Shown here in pieces: positions 18,637 to 28,394 of a DNA stretch of 64,000 nt. The DNA is from Clostridium sp. DSM 17811 (lineage in GTDB: Bacteria; Bacillota; Clostridia; Clostridiales; Clostridiaceae). The notes beneath the pieces were generated by a model. It was not told the origin of the DNA. It saw only the letters and a list, made by a program, of their open reading frames with translations, and ran no database searches. The translations under genes were made by a program, and so were the position numbers. Position 1 is the first letter of the stretch; every line of letters begins with the position of its first letter. The DNA lies in the NCBI RefSeq assembly GCF_018861905.1, contig NZ_JAHLDU010000001.1, forward strand, positions 186,001 through 250,000. Reading direction: 5' to 3'.

Positions 18637-19887
18637 TTTAAGTTTTCTTTTCCATCTTGGAGACAATAGTTCTTCAATAATATCATTCATAATTACTATT
18701 CCACATAACTTTTCATCAATATCAACTACTGGTAAAGAAATCAAATCATATTTAAGCGCTATTTCAACAGCTTCCTCGATATCTTGACTATCTTTTATTC
18801 TAATAACTTCATCGTCCATGATATCTTTAAGTTTCCTCGCAGGAGCTGAAAGAACTAAATTTCTTAAAGAAATGACTCCTTGAAGTTTTTTGTCTTCATC
18901 TACGATATATATATAATGTATTACCTCATCTTCAGGCTGAAGTTCCCTTAAAATTTCAATAGTTGCACTAGCCGTAATATTTACATTAAAAGATATAAAA
19001 TCCTTATTCATTATGCTACCAACAACTTCCTCTTCATAATTCATAAGATTTCTAATTTCTTCTTCATCATCTTTATTAAAATTTAAGAGGATTTTTTCTG
19101 CATCGTCTTCCTTCATTTCATCTAAAATATCCGCAATCTCATCATTAGGCATTTCATCTAAGATTTCTTGTGCAAGCAGATTATTAATAGTACTTAAAAT
19201 ATCTGCTTGAACCTCTGGCTGCAATTCTTCTAGAGTATGTGCTGCCAAATCCTTGTCTAGACTTTCAAAAATTTTATTTCTAGCGATTGTATCGAGTCCC
19301 TCTAAAATATCTGCAAGATCTGCTGGATGAAGTTTAGTAAGTTTTGAATATGGCTGTGTTAGCTTTAAGCTGTGATCTACCATCTCGAGTGATTGAACAC
19401 TTTCCCAAGTTATGCTATTATCTTGAGGTTTTCTGCCTAAAATATTATAAAAAATTTTTATTATGCCATCTAATTTATATTTTCTAGCCGCTGCAATAAT
19501 ACCTGATTCTACAGCTATAACTCTTATTTCTCCACCAACTTTCGTCATGGTTAAATCATTAACTTTAACTACTTTTTTTCCATTAACATCTACTATTTGT
19601 TTGTTTAATAAATGCTTAGATAAAAGATATGAAAATTTTCTAGGAATTATCTCTTTAACCCCTCTTACCTGTACTGTTATTTTTTTGTCTTCTTTTCCTA
19701 CTTCAATATTTCTAAATTCATAATTAAAAATTTCGCTTTCCTTTTTAATTTTATATCCTATAACTCTTGGATATCCTTGCTCAGTAGTAACATAAAGATC
19801 AAGCAACTTCCCAATATTATCATCAAACTCATCATACACATTTTTATTTAAGATTGAGCTTAAATAAAACACAGAAATTATTTCCAT
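18625..19887 (-). CDS. PRC-barrel / MgtE N-domain / tandem CBS protein without a channel domain
   Basis: About 420 residues. A PRC-barrel-like region (1-150) precedes an MgtE intracellular N-domain superhelix (about 185-290, LHPADLADILEGL... and repeated helices). Two CBS domains follow (about 300-415). In MgtE magnesium channels these cytosolic parts sense Mg2+ and gate a C-terminal pore, which is missing here. The protein is therefore probably a soluble regulator or sensor whose partner is unknown. The ATG giving MEIISVF is placed behind GAGGAGGG. A longer frame starts upstream inside an inverted repeat. Confidence 0.85.
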   Translation of the reverse strand: MEIISVFYLSSILNKNVYDEFDDNIGKLLDLYVTTEQGYPRVIGYKIKKESEIFNYEFRNIEVGKEDKKITVQVRGVKEIIPRKFSYLLSKHLLNKQIVDVNGKKVVKVNDLTMTKVGGEIRVIAVESGIIAAARKYKLDGIIKIFYNILGRKPQDNSITWESVQSLEMVDHSLKLTQPYSKLTKLHPADLADILEGLDTIARNKIFESLDKDLAAHTLEELQPEVQADILSTINNLLAQEILDEMPNDEIADILDEMKEDDAEKILLNFNKDDEEEIRNLMNYEEEVVGSIMNKDFISFNVNITASATIEILRELQPEDEVIHYIYIVDEDKKLQGVISLRNLVLSAPARKLKDIMDDEVIRIKDSQDIEEAVEIALKYDLISLPVVDIDEKLCGIVIMNDIIEELLSPRWKRKLKKII

Positions 19888-19901
19888 AGATATCCCTCCT
19901 C

Positions 19902-19996
19902 TTATGCAGAGAAACATCAAAATGGAATTTTAACTCATTTACTTATATTCCCACTTTATCTATGTCAACTTATACTTTAAGAAATTCTCTGCATAA
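19902..19996. repeat. 12-bp inverted repeat flanking the CBS-gene leader
   Basis: TTATGCAGAGAA (19902-19913) and TTCTCTGCATAA (19985-19996) are perfect inverted copies separated by 71 bp. The inner copy abuts the ribosome binding site of the PRC/MgtE_N/CBS gene. It could fold in the leader RNA or be an operator. The rest of 19997-20330 is AT-rich intergenic sequence in which I see no gene or known RNA. Confidence 0.5.
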
Positions 19997-20330
19997 TAAT
20001 ATTAAATTTTAAAATTAATTTTGACCTTCTACTTCGAGGGCCATTTTCCATTTTTTTTCACCACCTATAATTTTTTTCTTCTATATTAGTAGATTATATT
20101 ATCTTTTCTTAATTGTAAAAAATATTCTCACTATATAATTATATTATATATATACTTCAAAATGCAACTAAAAAAGTGAAATTCAATTATATTTATAAAC
20201 TTTTCTAGTTCATATTTTTCTATAGATATGTTAATATTATTATATAACGTAAACACAAGAAAACTAACTTTAGTTTAATTAATAATTATTAAATTAGCTA
20301 AAGATTCGACTAATCTCTCAGGAGGATTAT

Positions 20331-22340
20331 ATGATAGTAAATAAACAATTTTTACCAATTTGCATGAATGATTTAAAAGAAAGAAATATATCTCAATTAG
20401 ATTTTATAATAATTACAGGTGATGCATATATAGATCATCCATCCTTTGGTAGCGCTATAATTGGAAGAACTCTAGAGCGAGAAGGCTTTACTGTAGGCAT
20501 TATAGCCCAACCCGATTGGGAGGGTATTGAAGATTTTAGAAAACTTGGTAAACCTAAATTCGCATTCATTATAAACTCTGGAAATATAGATTCTATGGTT
20601 AATCACTATACAGCAGCAAAAAAAAAGAGACATGATGATCTTTATTCTCCAGGTGGTGAATCAGGTCACAGACCAGATAGGGCCGTAATTGTATATTGTA
20701 ACAGGGCCAGGGAAGCCTTTAAAAATGTTCCAATTGTAATTGGTGGTATAGAAGCAAGTCTTAGGCGATTTGCTCACTATGATTATTGGTCCAATAAAGT
20801 AAGACGAAGTTTATTAATTGATGCTAAAGCCGACTTGCTACTTTATGGCATGGGCGAAAAAACCATAGTTGAAATGGCTAATCTTTTTAAATATGGTATG
20901 AGTATAGAAAAAATGACTTCTATTAGGGGCAGCGTATATGCTACAAAAGACATTAGTAACCTTGAGGATTATGTAGAAGTTCCTTCTTTCGAAACTGTCT
21001 CTACTGATAAACTTGCTTATGCGCAGAGTTACAAATTACAATCATTAGAACAAGATGATATAAGAGGAAAAGTCGTTGTACAAAAGCATAATGACAGATA
21101 TGTAGTTCAAAATGCTCCACAGATATCTTTAACCCAAGCTGAAATGGATATAACTTATGGTCTGCCATATACCAGAACCTACCATCCTATATATGAAGCT
21201 AAAGGTGGTATTCCTGCAATTAAAGAAGTTGAATTTTCTATAACAAGCCATAGAGGATGTTTTGGTAGTTGTTCATTTTGTGCATTAACATTTCATCAAG
21301 GTCGAGTTATACAAAACAGAAGTCAAAAATCTATAATAGACGAAGCTACTCTTTTAACTACATTAAAGAATTTCAAAGGATACATTCACGATATTGGTGG
21401 TCCTACTGCAAACTTTAGACACAGAGCTTGCAAGATTCAAGAAAAAGTAGGTGTATGCCGCGATAAACAATGCATGTTTCCAACTCCATGCAAAAATCTT
21501 ATTATTGACCACACCGAATACTTAGATTTATTGAGAAAAGTTAGAGTAATTCCCAACATAAAAAAAGTTTTTATTCGTTCTGGAATAAGATACGATTATT
21601 TAATATATGATAAAAACACTAAATTTTTTGAAGAATTATGTGAACATCATATTAGTGGACAATTAAAAGTAGCCCCAGAACACATTAGTGACAAAGTACT
21701 AGACCAAATGGGAAAATCCAAACAAGAAGTATTTGATAGATTTGTGAAAAAATATAACGAAACTAACAAAGAACTAGATAAAAATCAATTTTTAGTTCCA
21801 TACTTTATGTCAAGCCACCCCGGTTGTGACCTCGAAGAATCAATTAAATTATCAGAATATATAAATGAAATGGGCTACACTCCAGAACAGGTTCAAGATT
21901 TTTACCCAACACCTGGAAGTTTATCTACTACTATATTTTATACTGGAGTAAATCCCTTCAGTGGTGCAAAGGTTTATGTTCCTACCGAGCAAAAAGAAAA
22001 AAATATGCAAAGAGCCCTTATGCAATTTAAAAATCCAGAAAACTACAGCATTGTAAGAGAGGCTCTAGTAAAAGCTCATAGAGAAGATTTGATTGGTTCT
22101 GATAAAAAATCATTAATACCATCAAGACCTACCAAAGCAAATAATCATCCAAAGTATCAAGGGAAGAAACATTCTAAGTTTAGGACACCAAATACAGAAC
22201 CTGGACATGTTTCTGAACCTGCTCCAAGGACTTTTACAAAACCTTCTTTAAAAACAACATCAAAACCAAATTTGAAGACTGCTTCAAAACCCTCTAAAAA
22301 ACGTACATCAAACCTTAGTCCTAGAAAAAGACAAGGATAA
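20331..22340 (+). CDS. YgiQ family radical SAM protein
   Basis: 669 residues. The N-terminal B12-binding-like region contains [17 protein letters not shown] and [20 protein letters not shown] radical SAM core is centred on [18 protein letters not shown], which supplies the three cluster cysteines, and YDYLI plus KVAPEHISD follow. A basic tail rich in Lys, Pro, Ser and Thr (about residues 610-669) ends the protein. The family is widespread and its reaction is not established. It starts at ATG behind AGGAGG and appears monocistronic, ending at a strong hairpin. Confidence 0.93.
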   Translation: MIVNKQFLPICMNDLKERNISQLDFIIITGDAYIDHPSFGSAIIGRTLEREGFTVGIIAQPDWEGIEDFRKLGKPKFAFIINSGNIDSMVNHYTAAKKKRHDDLYSPGGESGHRPDRAVIVYCNRAREAFKNVPIVIGGIEASLRRFAHYDYWSNKVRRSLLIDAKADLLLYGMGEKTIVEMANLFKYGMSIEKMTSIRGSVYATKDISNLEDYVEVPSFETVSTDKLAYAQSYKLQSLEQDDIRGKVVVQKHNDRYVVQNAPQISLTQAEMDITYGLPYTRTYHPIYEAKGGIPAIKEVEFSITSHRGCFGSCSFCALTFHQGRVIQNRSQKSIIDEATLLTTLKNFKGYIHDIGGPTANFRHRACKIQEKVGVCRDKQCMFPTPCKNLIIDHTEYLDLLRKVRVIPNIKKVFIRSGIRYDYLIYDKNTKFFEELCEHHISGQLKVAPEHISDKVLDQMGKSKQEVFDRFVKKYNETNKELDKNQFLVPYFMSSHPGCDLEESIKLSEYINEMGYTPEQVQDFYPTPGSLSTTIFYTGVNPFSGAKVYVPTEQKEKNMQRALMQFKNPENYSIVREALVKAHREDLIGSDKKSLIPSRPTKANNHPKYQGKKHSKFRTPNTEPGHVSEPAPRTFTKPSLKTTSKPNLKTASKPSKKRTSNLSPRKRQG

Positions 22341-22345
22341 AAAAA

Positions 22346-22397
22346 GTAAAAGACATATGTAGCTATAATTTTTTATAGCTACATATGTCTTTTGATA
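22346..22397. terminator. Bidirectional terminator after the YgiQ gene
   Basis: AAAGACATATGTAGCTATAA and its near-perfect complement form a 20-bp stem with a short T-rich loop, followed by TTTTGATATTTC. It separates the plus-strand YgiQ gene from a minus-strand membrane gene. Confidence 0.8.
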
Positions 22398-22411
22398 TTT
22401 CACTTTAAATC

Positions 22412-23047
22412 TCACCTTTTAACTTTATTCAAAGCATAATCCATTGTTAAAATCCAAGAAATATCTCCTAGCAATAAAAAATTGAAACTTGTATTTATTG
22501 AAGTTAGAAGGACTGCTATTAATGTAATACTCGCTGATATAACTATTAATGATGCTCCCAGTTTATTTGAATAGCGTCTATTAAATAGATTTATACCCAT
22601 AATTATAAGGATTGAATTTATTATAAGTGACGCATAATAAAAATAATTCTCTAATTGTAATTTTATAATATGTCCATAAAGATTTGATATAGCAGTATTT
22701 GCACTAGAATTATATATGACAATACAATAACCCAAACACAAAATTCCAGATATCAATATAATTCTTCTTAATTTAATCGTATTTTTCCTAGCAAATACAA
22801 AAGCTGAGATGATGCCACATATTGGTATACACAAAAAGTTTGTGTATACCAAAGGTTTTAACATATATAAATAATTTTGCTCATTTACAATTAAAAGTAT
22901 TATTAAGGTTATGTATCTAAATGTCATTAAAGTTAAAGCTACAAAACTTATTATTTTGATTTTTCTAGGAACATAATATAGACTACAAATTATACCTTCA
23001 TATAATAATAAAATCATTATAAACAGTAGTAAAAAATATATTTTCAT
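22412..23047 (-). CDS. Hypothetical polytopic membrane protein
   Basis: 211 residues, almost entirely hydrophobic, with about six or seven predicted membrane helices separated by short basic loops (for example YYVPRKIKI and NRRYSNKL). I do not recognise a family. It starts with ATG behind GGGAGAATAAG and lies downstream of the lipid-kinase gene on the same strand with a 65-bp gap, so cotranscription is possible. No charged residue pattern within the helices hints at transport. Confidence 0.6.
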   Translation of the reverse strand: MKIYFLLLFIMILLLYEGIICSLYYVPRKIKIISFVALTLMTFRYITLIILLIVNEQNYLYMLKPLVYTNFLCIPICGIISAFVFARKNTIKLRRIILISGILCLGYCIVIYNSSANTAISNLYGHIIKLQLENYFYYASLIINSILIIMGINLFNRRYSNKLGASLIVISASITLIAVLLTSINTSFNFLLLGDISWILTMDYALNKVKR

Positions 23048-23111
23048 TCTTATTCTCCCTAAAATTGCTACTGTTAATATTTATTAATTAGCATATGAAA
23101 TTATGCATAAT

Positions 23112-23999
23112 TTATTGTATTTTAGATCCTATTACAGATATTCCACCCTTTTCGCAAGTAATAAGTAGAGGAAAATCTGGTCCTCTCTCCCCATCTATGT
23201 CTGTAACGATATCCTCGTGACATTCTATTTCGAGCTTACTAGTCTTAAAATAAACAATTCCCTCAACATTCTCAAGGTGTTCATTCCTTAACATTTTGAT
23301 GAAAATATTTAAAATGTTTTTCATATTTCCAGCCTTTATTATTATTACATCTAAAAGTCCATCGTCCACTTTAGCCTTGTATGCAAATCTCATACTTCCT
23401 GCGGTTTGTCCATTAAATACTAACATTAAGTACATATCACCATCAAACAAAACTTCATCTGAAGTGACCTTTATTTTTAATTTTCTAAAATTCGGCAATT
23501 GCTCTATTCCCTTTACATAATAAGCCAATTTACCTATAGTATTTTTAAGATTCATATCCATTTTCTGAGATATATCTGTGAATAACCCTGTACTCGCTAC
23601 ATTTACAAAATATTTATCATTTATCTTTCCTAAATCTATCTTTTTTGCATCACTATTTAATATCTGATAACATGCATCATACACATCATGCGGCATTCCT
23701 ATATAGTTTGCAAAATCATTTGCAGTACCTACTGGAAGAATTGCTATAGGTAAATCGATTTCCTTTTTTTTCATCTCATTTACTACACTATCTATTGTTC
23801 CATCGCCACCTGCTATTAAGACATATTTATAACCTTCATCTATGTCAAAAAAAGCATCTGATATAGGATATTCATTACATATTCTATATGGTACTATTGT
23901 ATACTTATATTTTTGATGCATCATTATTATTTGGTCTAGATCTGATGTTATAGTGCTTTCTCCAGAATATGGGTTGTAAATAAACTTCACCTTATTCAT
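23112..23999 (-). CDS. Diacylglycerol/sphingosine kinase-family lipid kinase
   Basis: 295 residues of the YegS/BmrU/DgkB family. The N-terminal catalytic motif NPYSG is followed by the nucleotide-binding AGGDGTIDSVVNEM and LPVGTANDFANYIG. The C-terminal beta-sandwich includes FNGQTAGSMRFAYKAKVDDGLLDV and DIDGERGPDFPL. It likely phosphorylates diacylglycerol or a related lipid at the membrane surface, recycling lipid for phospholipid synthesis. pssA lies 1 kb away on the other strand. Substrate is not determinable from sequence. Confidence 0.9.
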   Translation of the reverse strand: MNKVKFIYNPYSGESTITSDLDQIIMMHQKYKYTIVPYRICNEYPISDAFFDIDEGYKYVLIAGGDGTIDSVVNEMKKKEIDLPIAILPVGTANDFANYIGMPHDVYDACYQILNSDAKKIDLGKINDKYFVNVASTGLFTDISQKMDMNLKNTIGKLAYYVKGIEQLPNFRKLKIKVTSDEVLFDGDMYLMLVFNGQTAGSMRFAYKAKVDDGLLDVIIIKAGNMKNILNIFIKMLRNEHLENVEGIVYFKTSKLEIECHEDIVTDIDGERGPDFPLLITCEKGGISVIGSKIQ

Positions 24000-24130
24000 T
24001 CCATTCTCTCCTATTTCCGCCTAATTTAACGATTTATTTATAAACATTATACCTCTTTAAAATTAAATCCACAAGATTCCATTTTCTTGTGGATGTTTAT
24101 TAAATAATATTAGACTTATTACAATTGCCT

Positions 24131-24562
24131 TTAAAAACAATGCGAACAAGGAATTGAAATTTCACCCAAGACGTCTGTAGTTTCCTGTTTTAAATTTGGT
24201 TCTAATGCTAAATCTCCGAGGGTTACGATCCCAATTAATTCATTATTTGAAGTAATTGGCAATCTTCTTATTTGCCTCTCACCCATAATCCTAGTAGCAT
24301 CATTAACATCTATATTTTCATCTCCTACCACTGGGTTCGAAGTCATAATTTGTCTTATCTTTTGCACTTTAATGTCATTACCTTCTGCTACACATCTTAA
24401 AATTATATCTCTATCAGTTATAATACCAACTAATCCTCTACCCTCTGTATTTACAGGAATTGATCCTATATTATACTCTCTCATAATTTGGGCTGCACGT
24501 TCAACCGTATCATCTACTGATAAACTTATAACTTCTTTAGTCATTATTTCCGAAATTTTCAT
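24131..24562 (-). CDS. Two-CBS-domain protein
   Basis: About 143 residues made almost entirely of two CBS domains: the first around residues 1-60 (SEIMTKEVISLSVDDTVERAAQIM...GLVGIITDRDIILR), the second around 70-125. Such pairs bind adenosine nucleotides and often act as energy sensors. The tail ends in SIPCSHCF with two Cys of unknown role. The start MKISEIMTKEV is chosen because of its GAGGAGG ribosome binding site. A longer frame exists upstream. No partner enzyme is encoded next to it. Confidence 0.88.
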   Translation of the reverse strand: MKISEIMTKEVISLSVDDTVERAAQIMREYNIGSIPVNTEGRGLVGIITDRDIILRCVAEGNDIKVQKIRQIMTSNPVVGDENIDVNDATRIMGERQIRRLPITSNNELIGIVTLGDLALEPNLKQETTDVLGEISIPCSHCF

Positions 24563-24831
24563 TTTATAATCCTCCTCATCTCTCTTTATGTTAGATAACA
24601 ATTATTATATTTTAACCATAATTAAAAATTTATATTAATGTTTTTTATTCTACTTATATTTTTTTAGAAAACATAAAATCATCTCCTGGGTCGTTAAAAC
24701 AAAATATAAAATTTGTATATTTTATTTTTATTATAAAATAATGTATAATTAAAAATATCTTTTATACAAATTATATGCTAACCTAGTGTTAAGTTTATAA
24801 TGCAATTTTATTATTTAGGGAGTGGTGTTTA

Positions 24832-25344
24832 GTGGAAAAATCTTTTATACCAAATATTCTTACCTTTGGAAATTTAGTTTTTGGTTTGTTATCTTTGTTA
24901 ATGACATTTCAAGCCAATTACAAGTTATCTATAATTTTTATATTATTAGCTGCTCTTATGGACAGATATGATGGACAAGTAGCACGACTTTTAAAAGTAT
25001 CTAGTGAACTTGGAAAAGAACTAGATTCATTAGCAGATCTAGTTTCTTTTGGAGTTGCACCTTCTGTACTAATATTTAATTTATATGATTTCATCTCGCT
25101 TGGGAATTTAGGTTATATTTGTTTTTTAGTATACCCTGTAGCTGGTGCATATAGACTAGCAAGATATAATAACTCTACGTTTAATAATGTTTATACAGGT
25201 ATTCCTATTACTTTAGCCGGGATACTCGTAGCACTTTATGCTCTAATTACTTTAAACTCAACGCATAGCTTCCCACTTACTATTATTATAATGTTTATAC
25301 TCTCTTACCTTATGGTAAGTAAATTACAAATTAAAAAAAGGTGA
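24832..25344 (+). CDS. pssA: CDP-diacylglycerol-serine O-phosphatidyltransferase
   Basis: Makes phosphatidylserine from CDP-diacylglycerol and serine in the membrane. 170 residues with several hydrophobic helices. The CDP-alcohol phosphotransferase motif is intact: MDRYDGQVARLLKVSSELGK followed by the LDSLADLVSFG half, giving the DG-x2-AR-x8-G-x3-D-x3-D pattern. The start is GTG behind AGGGAGTGG. It is monocistronic. Phosphatidylserine decarboxylase is not in the window. Confidence 0.92.
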   Translation: MEKSFIPNILTFGNLVFGLLSLLMTFQANYKLSIIFILLAALMDRYDGQVARLLKVSSELGKELDSLADLVSFGVAPSVLIFNLYDFISLGNLGYICFLVYPVAGAYRLARYNNSTFNNVYTGIPITLAGILVALYALITLNSTHSFPLTIIIMFILSYLMVSKLQIKKR

Positions 25345-25408
25345 CAAAGATTTGAATTATAATATAAAAATCATTTTATATCTCTGTTATTAATTAAATC
25401 ACACAAAA

Positions 25409-25456
25409 ATACCTATTAGTTAAATACATTTTTTATGTCTTTAACTAATAGGTATT
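25409..25456. terminator. Bidirectional terminator between pssA and the next minus-strand gene
   Basis: AATACCTATTAGTTAAA and TTTAACTAATAGGTATT form a 17-bp stem with a T-rich loop, between convergent genes. Confidence 0.75.
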
Positions 25457-25493
25457 AAATTAATATTTTCTAATTCACGTAAGATCAAAAACC

Positions 25494-25823
25494 TTAATCT
25501 TTTAACCTTAAGTCCTCATCAATTTCTGATTCTATATACTCTATTTGAAGCTTGCTTTTCATAATTTCGGTTTTCATTTTGCAATAAGACATATAACTAT
25601 AACTTGCATCATCTAGCACCTTTATTGTCTCATCTATAATATTCCCTACCCCATCCGCTCTTTTAAGCGCATCCTTAACATCACTTTTTTTAGATAATGC
25701 AATTCCATTTAGTTCATTTGCTCCGCCTATTAATAAGCGATATGAACTAACTAATTTAGATAAAATATCTGCCAGATTATTTATATCATTGTAATAATTC
25801 TGAACCACTCTTCTATGTGCCAA
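25494..25823 (-). CDS. Hypothetical helical protein
   Basis: 109 residues, predicted almost wholly alpha-helical and rich in Lys, Asp and Ile, with heptad-like spacing near both ends (residues 10-35 and 80-105). No signal peptide or membrane segment. I recognise no family. The start is TTG behind AAAAGGTG, a reasonable spacing. It lies 50 bp downstream of sdaAA on the same strand and could be the last gene of that operon. Confidence 0.55.
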   Translation of the reverse strand: MAHRRVVQNYYNDINNLADILSKLVSSYRLLIGGANELNGIALSKKSDVKDALKRADGVGNIIDETIKVLDDASYSYMSYCKMKTEIMKSKLQIEYIESEIDEDLRLKD

Positions 25824-25881
25824 ATAATCACCTTTTAGTTTAATTATATTATAAAATAAATTAGATTATGTTATATTTTTT

Positions 25882-26757
25882 TTATTTTGATAAAATTTCT
25901 TTTGCAAGTTTTATTCCTGTAGGAGTAGTTGCAAGGCCACCCATAGCAGTCTCTCTTAATTCACAAGGCAATTGCCTGCCTACCTTATACATTGCAATAA
26001 CTGTATCATCAAAAGGTATTCGGCTTGTAACTCCACTCATAACAAGATCTGCAGTGGTTAAAGCACTTACTGCCCCAGCTATATTTCGCTTAGCGCAAGG
26101 TACCTCAACCAAACCTGCAACAGGGTCGCATACTAGCCCTAGTATGTTTTTTATCACAATAGCTGCTGCATCCATTGCCATAGCAGGTGTTCCACCCATC
26201 ATTTCGACTACCGCAGCCGCACCCATAGCAGCCGCTGAACCACATTCAGCCTGACATCCGCCCTCCGCTCCTGATAGTGTAGCATTTTTAGCAATTATAA
26301 TACCTATCCCAGCCGATGTAAATAACGCATTAATTAGTTCATCTTCATTTTTATTTAATTTTTCCCCTGCAGTAATAACTACAGCTGGAATTATTCCACA
26401 AGAGCCCGCTGTAGGTGCTGCAACTATTTTACCCATAGTTGCATTTACTTCTGAACAAGAAACAGCTCTTGCCATTGCTTTTATCATAAATTCACCTGTT
26501 AATGTATTTTTAGCCTCTGCATACATGTTTAGTTTAATTGCATCGCCTCCTATCAACCCACTTATTGACCTAGTTTCGTTCGTGAGCCCATATTCTGCTG
26601 CTTCTCTCATAGTATTTAAATTTTTTCTCATCTTTTCAATAATTTGACTACGCGTAAGCCCACTCTCATCCATTTCACACATTATAGTATATTCCCAAAT
26701 TGGTATATTCTTTTCCTTACATATATTTAGAAGTTCTATTCCTTTGTCTACGAACAC
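25882..26757 (-). CDS. sdaAA: L-serine dehydratase, iron-sulfur-dependent, alpha subunit
   Basis: Catalytic subunit of the oxygen-sensitive serine dehydratase that converts L-serine to pyruvate and ammonia with a [4Fe-4S] cluster. 291 residues. Conserved segments are AVSCSEVNATMGKIVAAPTAGSCG-type cysteine region, GGCQAECGSAAAMGAAA, and LVCDPVAGLVEVPCAKRN. The Cys residues in these three motifs are the usual cluster or catalytic ligands. The start is GTG behind AGGGGG. It follows sdaAB by about 70 bp. The split-subunit form is typical of clostridia. Confidence 0.95.
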   Translation of the reverse strand: MFVDKGIELLNICKEKNIPIWEYTIMCEMDESGLTRSQIIEKMRKNLNTMREAAEYGLTNETRSISGLIGGDAIKLNMYAEAKNTLTGEFMIKAMARAVSCSEVNATMGKIVAAPTAGSCGIIPAVVITAGEKLNKNEDELINALFTSAGIGIIIAKNATLSGAEGGCQAECGSAAAMGAAAVVEMMGGTPAMAMDAAAIVIKNILGLVCDPVAGLVEVPCAKRNIAGAVSALTTADLVMSGVTSRIPFDDTVIAMYKVGRQLPCELRETAMGGLATTPTGIKLAKEILSK

Positions 26758-26828
26758 AATTTTTCCCCCTTGTAATATCTTTAGTTAAAAATCTTACTCT
26801 TAATTATTCTCTAATATCTCTACTTTTA

Positions 26829-27506
26829 TTACGACTCTACCAATGGTGCAATTTCTCTTATATTATATATATTGCCCATGCTCTTAATTCTGTTTAGAAC
26901 ATCTTTACCAACTATACTATCTGTTTCAAAAACCATAGTGGCATTTAATCCTCTACTATTTCTATATACATTCATAAATGCTATATTAACATTTTCCTCA
27001 TATAATATAGTACTTACTTTTGAAATCATACCTGGAATATCTTTATGCCTAACTATAATTGTTGGATAATTACCTGTAAACTCAACTGCTTCTCCATCAA
27101 CACTAAATATTAAAATATTTCCTCCTCCAACAGAGGAGCCAATAATTTCTATTACTCTACCACTTTCTTTCGTTATAACAAACTTTACAGTATTCGGATG
27201 AACATCACCCAAATCTGCGAAAGCAAACTCAACATTTAGTCCTTCCTCTTTAGCTATATTCATTGAGTCTTTAAGCCTATCATCCCAAGGATCCATCCCT
27301 AAGATCCCTGCAATTAATGCCTTATCTGTCCCATGTCCTTTATATGTTTTAGCAAAAGACCCATGAAGCACAAATTGGACCGACATTATGCCCTTACCCG
27401 CAATAATAGAAGCAACCTTAGCAAGCCTCGCCGCCCCAGCTGTATGAGAACTTGATGGCCCAATCATAATTGGACCTAATATATCAAAAGCACTATAATT
27501 TTTCAT
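26829..27506 (-). CDS. sdaAB: L-serine dehydratase, iron-sulfur-dependent, beta subunit
   Basis: 225 residues. The N-terminal motif FDILGPIMIGPSSSHTAGAARLA defines the SDH beta domain, and an ACT domain occupies about residues 148-220 (TIIVRHKDIPGMISKVSTILYEENVNIA). The ACT domain may bind serine allosterically. It is upstream of sdaAA and forms the heteromeric enzyme with it. The ATG follows AAAGGAGG. Upstream lies the palindrome-rich block. Confidence 0.95.
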   Translation of the reverse strand: MKNYSAFDILGPIMIGPSSSHTAGAARLAKVASIIAGKGIMSVQFVLHGSFAKTYKGHGTDKALIAGILGMDPWDDRLKDSMNIAKEEGLNVEFAFADLGDVHPNTVKFVITKESGRVIEIIGSSVGGGNILIFSVDGEAVEFTGNYPTIIVRHKDIPGMISKVSTILYEENVNIAFMNVYRNSRGLNATMVFETDSIVGKDVLNRIKSMGNIYNIREIAPLVES

Positions 27507-27562
27507 TTTGTCCTCCTTTATCGTCCCTAGACATTTCTATTTCTTAAAAAAATAACTAAGTC

Positions 27563-27855
27563 ATGTATCAAAATTTCTCCTACGTGATTAGCAACCGAAT
27601 TCAAAACAAGAAATTCAATTAAAAGATTCTAATCTTTTGCATATATAAAATTCTCTTCCTCTGGGTCGTTCTTTGGGGGACATAACAATTATTAATTGTT
27701 ATGTCGCTCACATTCGGCATCATGCCTCAGGTTCGCTAGCCTGCCTTCCTGGCAGTCTTACGAGAATTTTATATCAGCAAAAGAAGAATCTTTAAATTAA
27801 ATTTCAATAGTTTTTTAATTTCTTGTTGCTAATCACTTCGGAGAAATATCATACT
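27563..27855. repeat. Large imperfect palindrome, copy P1
   Basis: The outer arms pair TATCAAAATTTCTCCTACGTGATTAGCAAC-like sequence at 27566-27595 with its complement at 27823-27853. The pairing continues inward through ACAAGAAATT, AAGATTC and AAAATTCTC segments to a GC-richer centre. The centre holds the nested palindrome ATAACAATTATTAATTGTTAT (about 27711-27731) and a module CTGCCAGGAAGGCAGG on the minus strand. No open frame of note. It resembles intergenic palindromic or MITE-like elements of clostridia. Confidence 0.7.
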
Positions 27856-27939
27856 TTTCAACTTTAAATCTATTGTGTAAAATAAAATTTATAACTATGC
27901 TGATGAAAACATGTAAAAGTATTACAAATAGTATATAGT

Positions 27940-28060
27940 AAGTTTTACAAATTCTTGGTTTACGAATAAATATTTGGCCTAAGCATCCTAGGAAGCATAA
28001 CAATTATTAATTGTTACTCACCTACACTCCTCCCGGTTGTGCTAGCACTTCTTAATCATT
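27940..28060. repeat. Diverged copy of the palindromic element, P2
   Basis: Contains CATAACAATTATTAATTGTTACTCAC, matching the central module of P1, and AATTCTTGGTTTACGAATAAA, matching an arm of P3. I could not pair long outer arms, so this copy looks truncated or decayed. The surrounding 27856-28142 is otherwise without a recognisable gene. Confidence 0.45.
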
Positions 28061-28142
28061 CTACCTTATAGATACCGTTGAAACATTACTTAGAGTCTGC
28101 TAACGAACATTCGATGGCATTTAAAATATACCATTGACAACA

Positions 28143-28387
28143 AGTATGAAGTTTCTCCAAGGTGACTTGCAATACGAAACGAAAAAACAATTGAAATTTC
28201 ATTTAGTAATTCTTGTTTTGCGAATGTTAAATTTTCGTAGGCCTGACAGGAAGTCAGGCTAACGAACCCGAGACAGGACGTCGAGTGTGAGTGGTAGAAA
28301 ATTTCACATAAGTAAAACATTAGAATTTCTTAATGTGATTTCACGTTTCGAGTTCGTTTGCAAGGTGTGTAGGAGAAACTTTATACT
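28143..28387. repeat. Large imperfect palindrome, copy P3
   Basis: The left arm AGTATGAAGTTTCTCC...GTGACTTGCAATACGAAACG is complementary to the right arm CGTTTCGAGTTCGTTTGCAAGGTGTGTAGGAGAAACTTTATAC. The centre CGTAGGCCTGACAGGAAGTCAGGCTAACGAACCCGAG matches the reverse complement of the P1 centre closely, so P1 and P3 are opposite-oriented copies. A 76-codon frame runs through it but is not believed to be a gene. Confidence 0.7.
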
Positions 28388-28394
28388 TTTCATA

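Noticed and set aside
19888-20330. Possible M-box magnesium riboswitch ahead of the MgtE_N/CBS gene
   Set aside because: None of the conserved M-box core segments is present on the minus strand; only a 12-bp inverted repeat was found.
24656-24705. CAGGAGATGATTTTATG on the minus strand as a further palindrome remnant or small ORF
   Set aside because: It reads as a ribosome binding site followed by a six-codon frame and has only a short resemblance to P1 (AACGACCCAG), too little to call.
28090-28320. A 76-codon open frame on the minus strand inside palindrome P3
   Set aside because: It runs across the arm and loop of the palindrome, has no ribosome binding site, and its composition is explained by the repeat.
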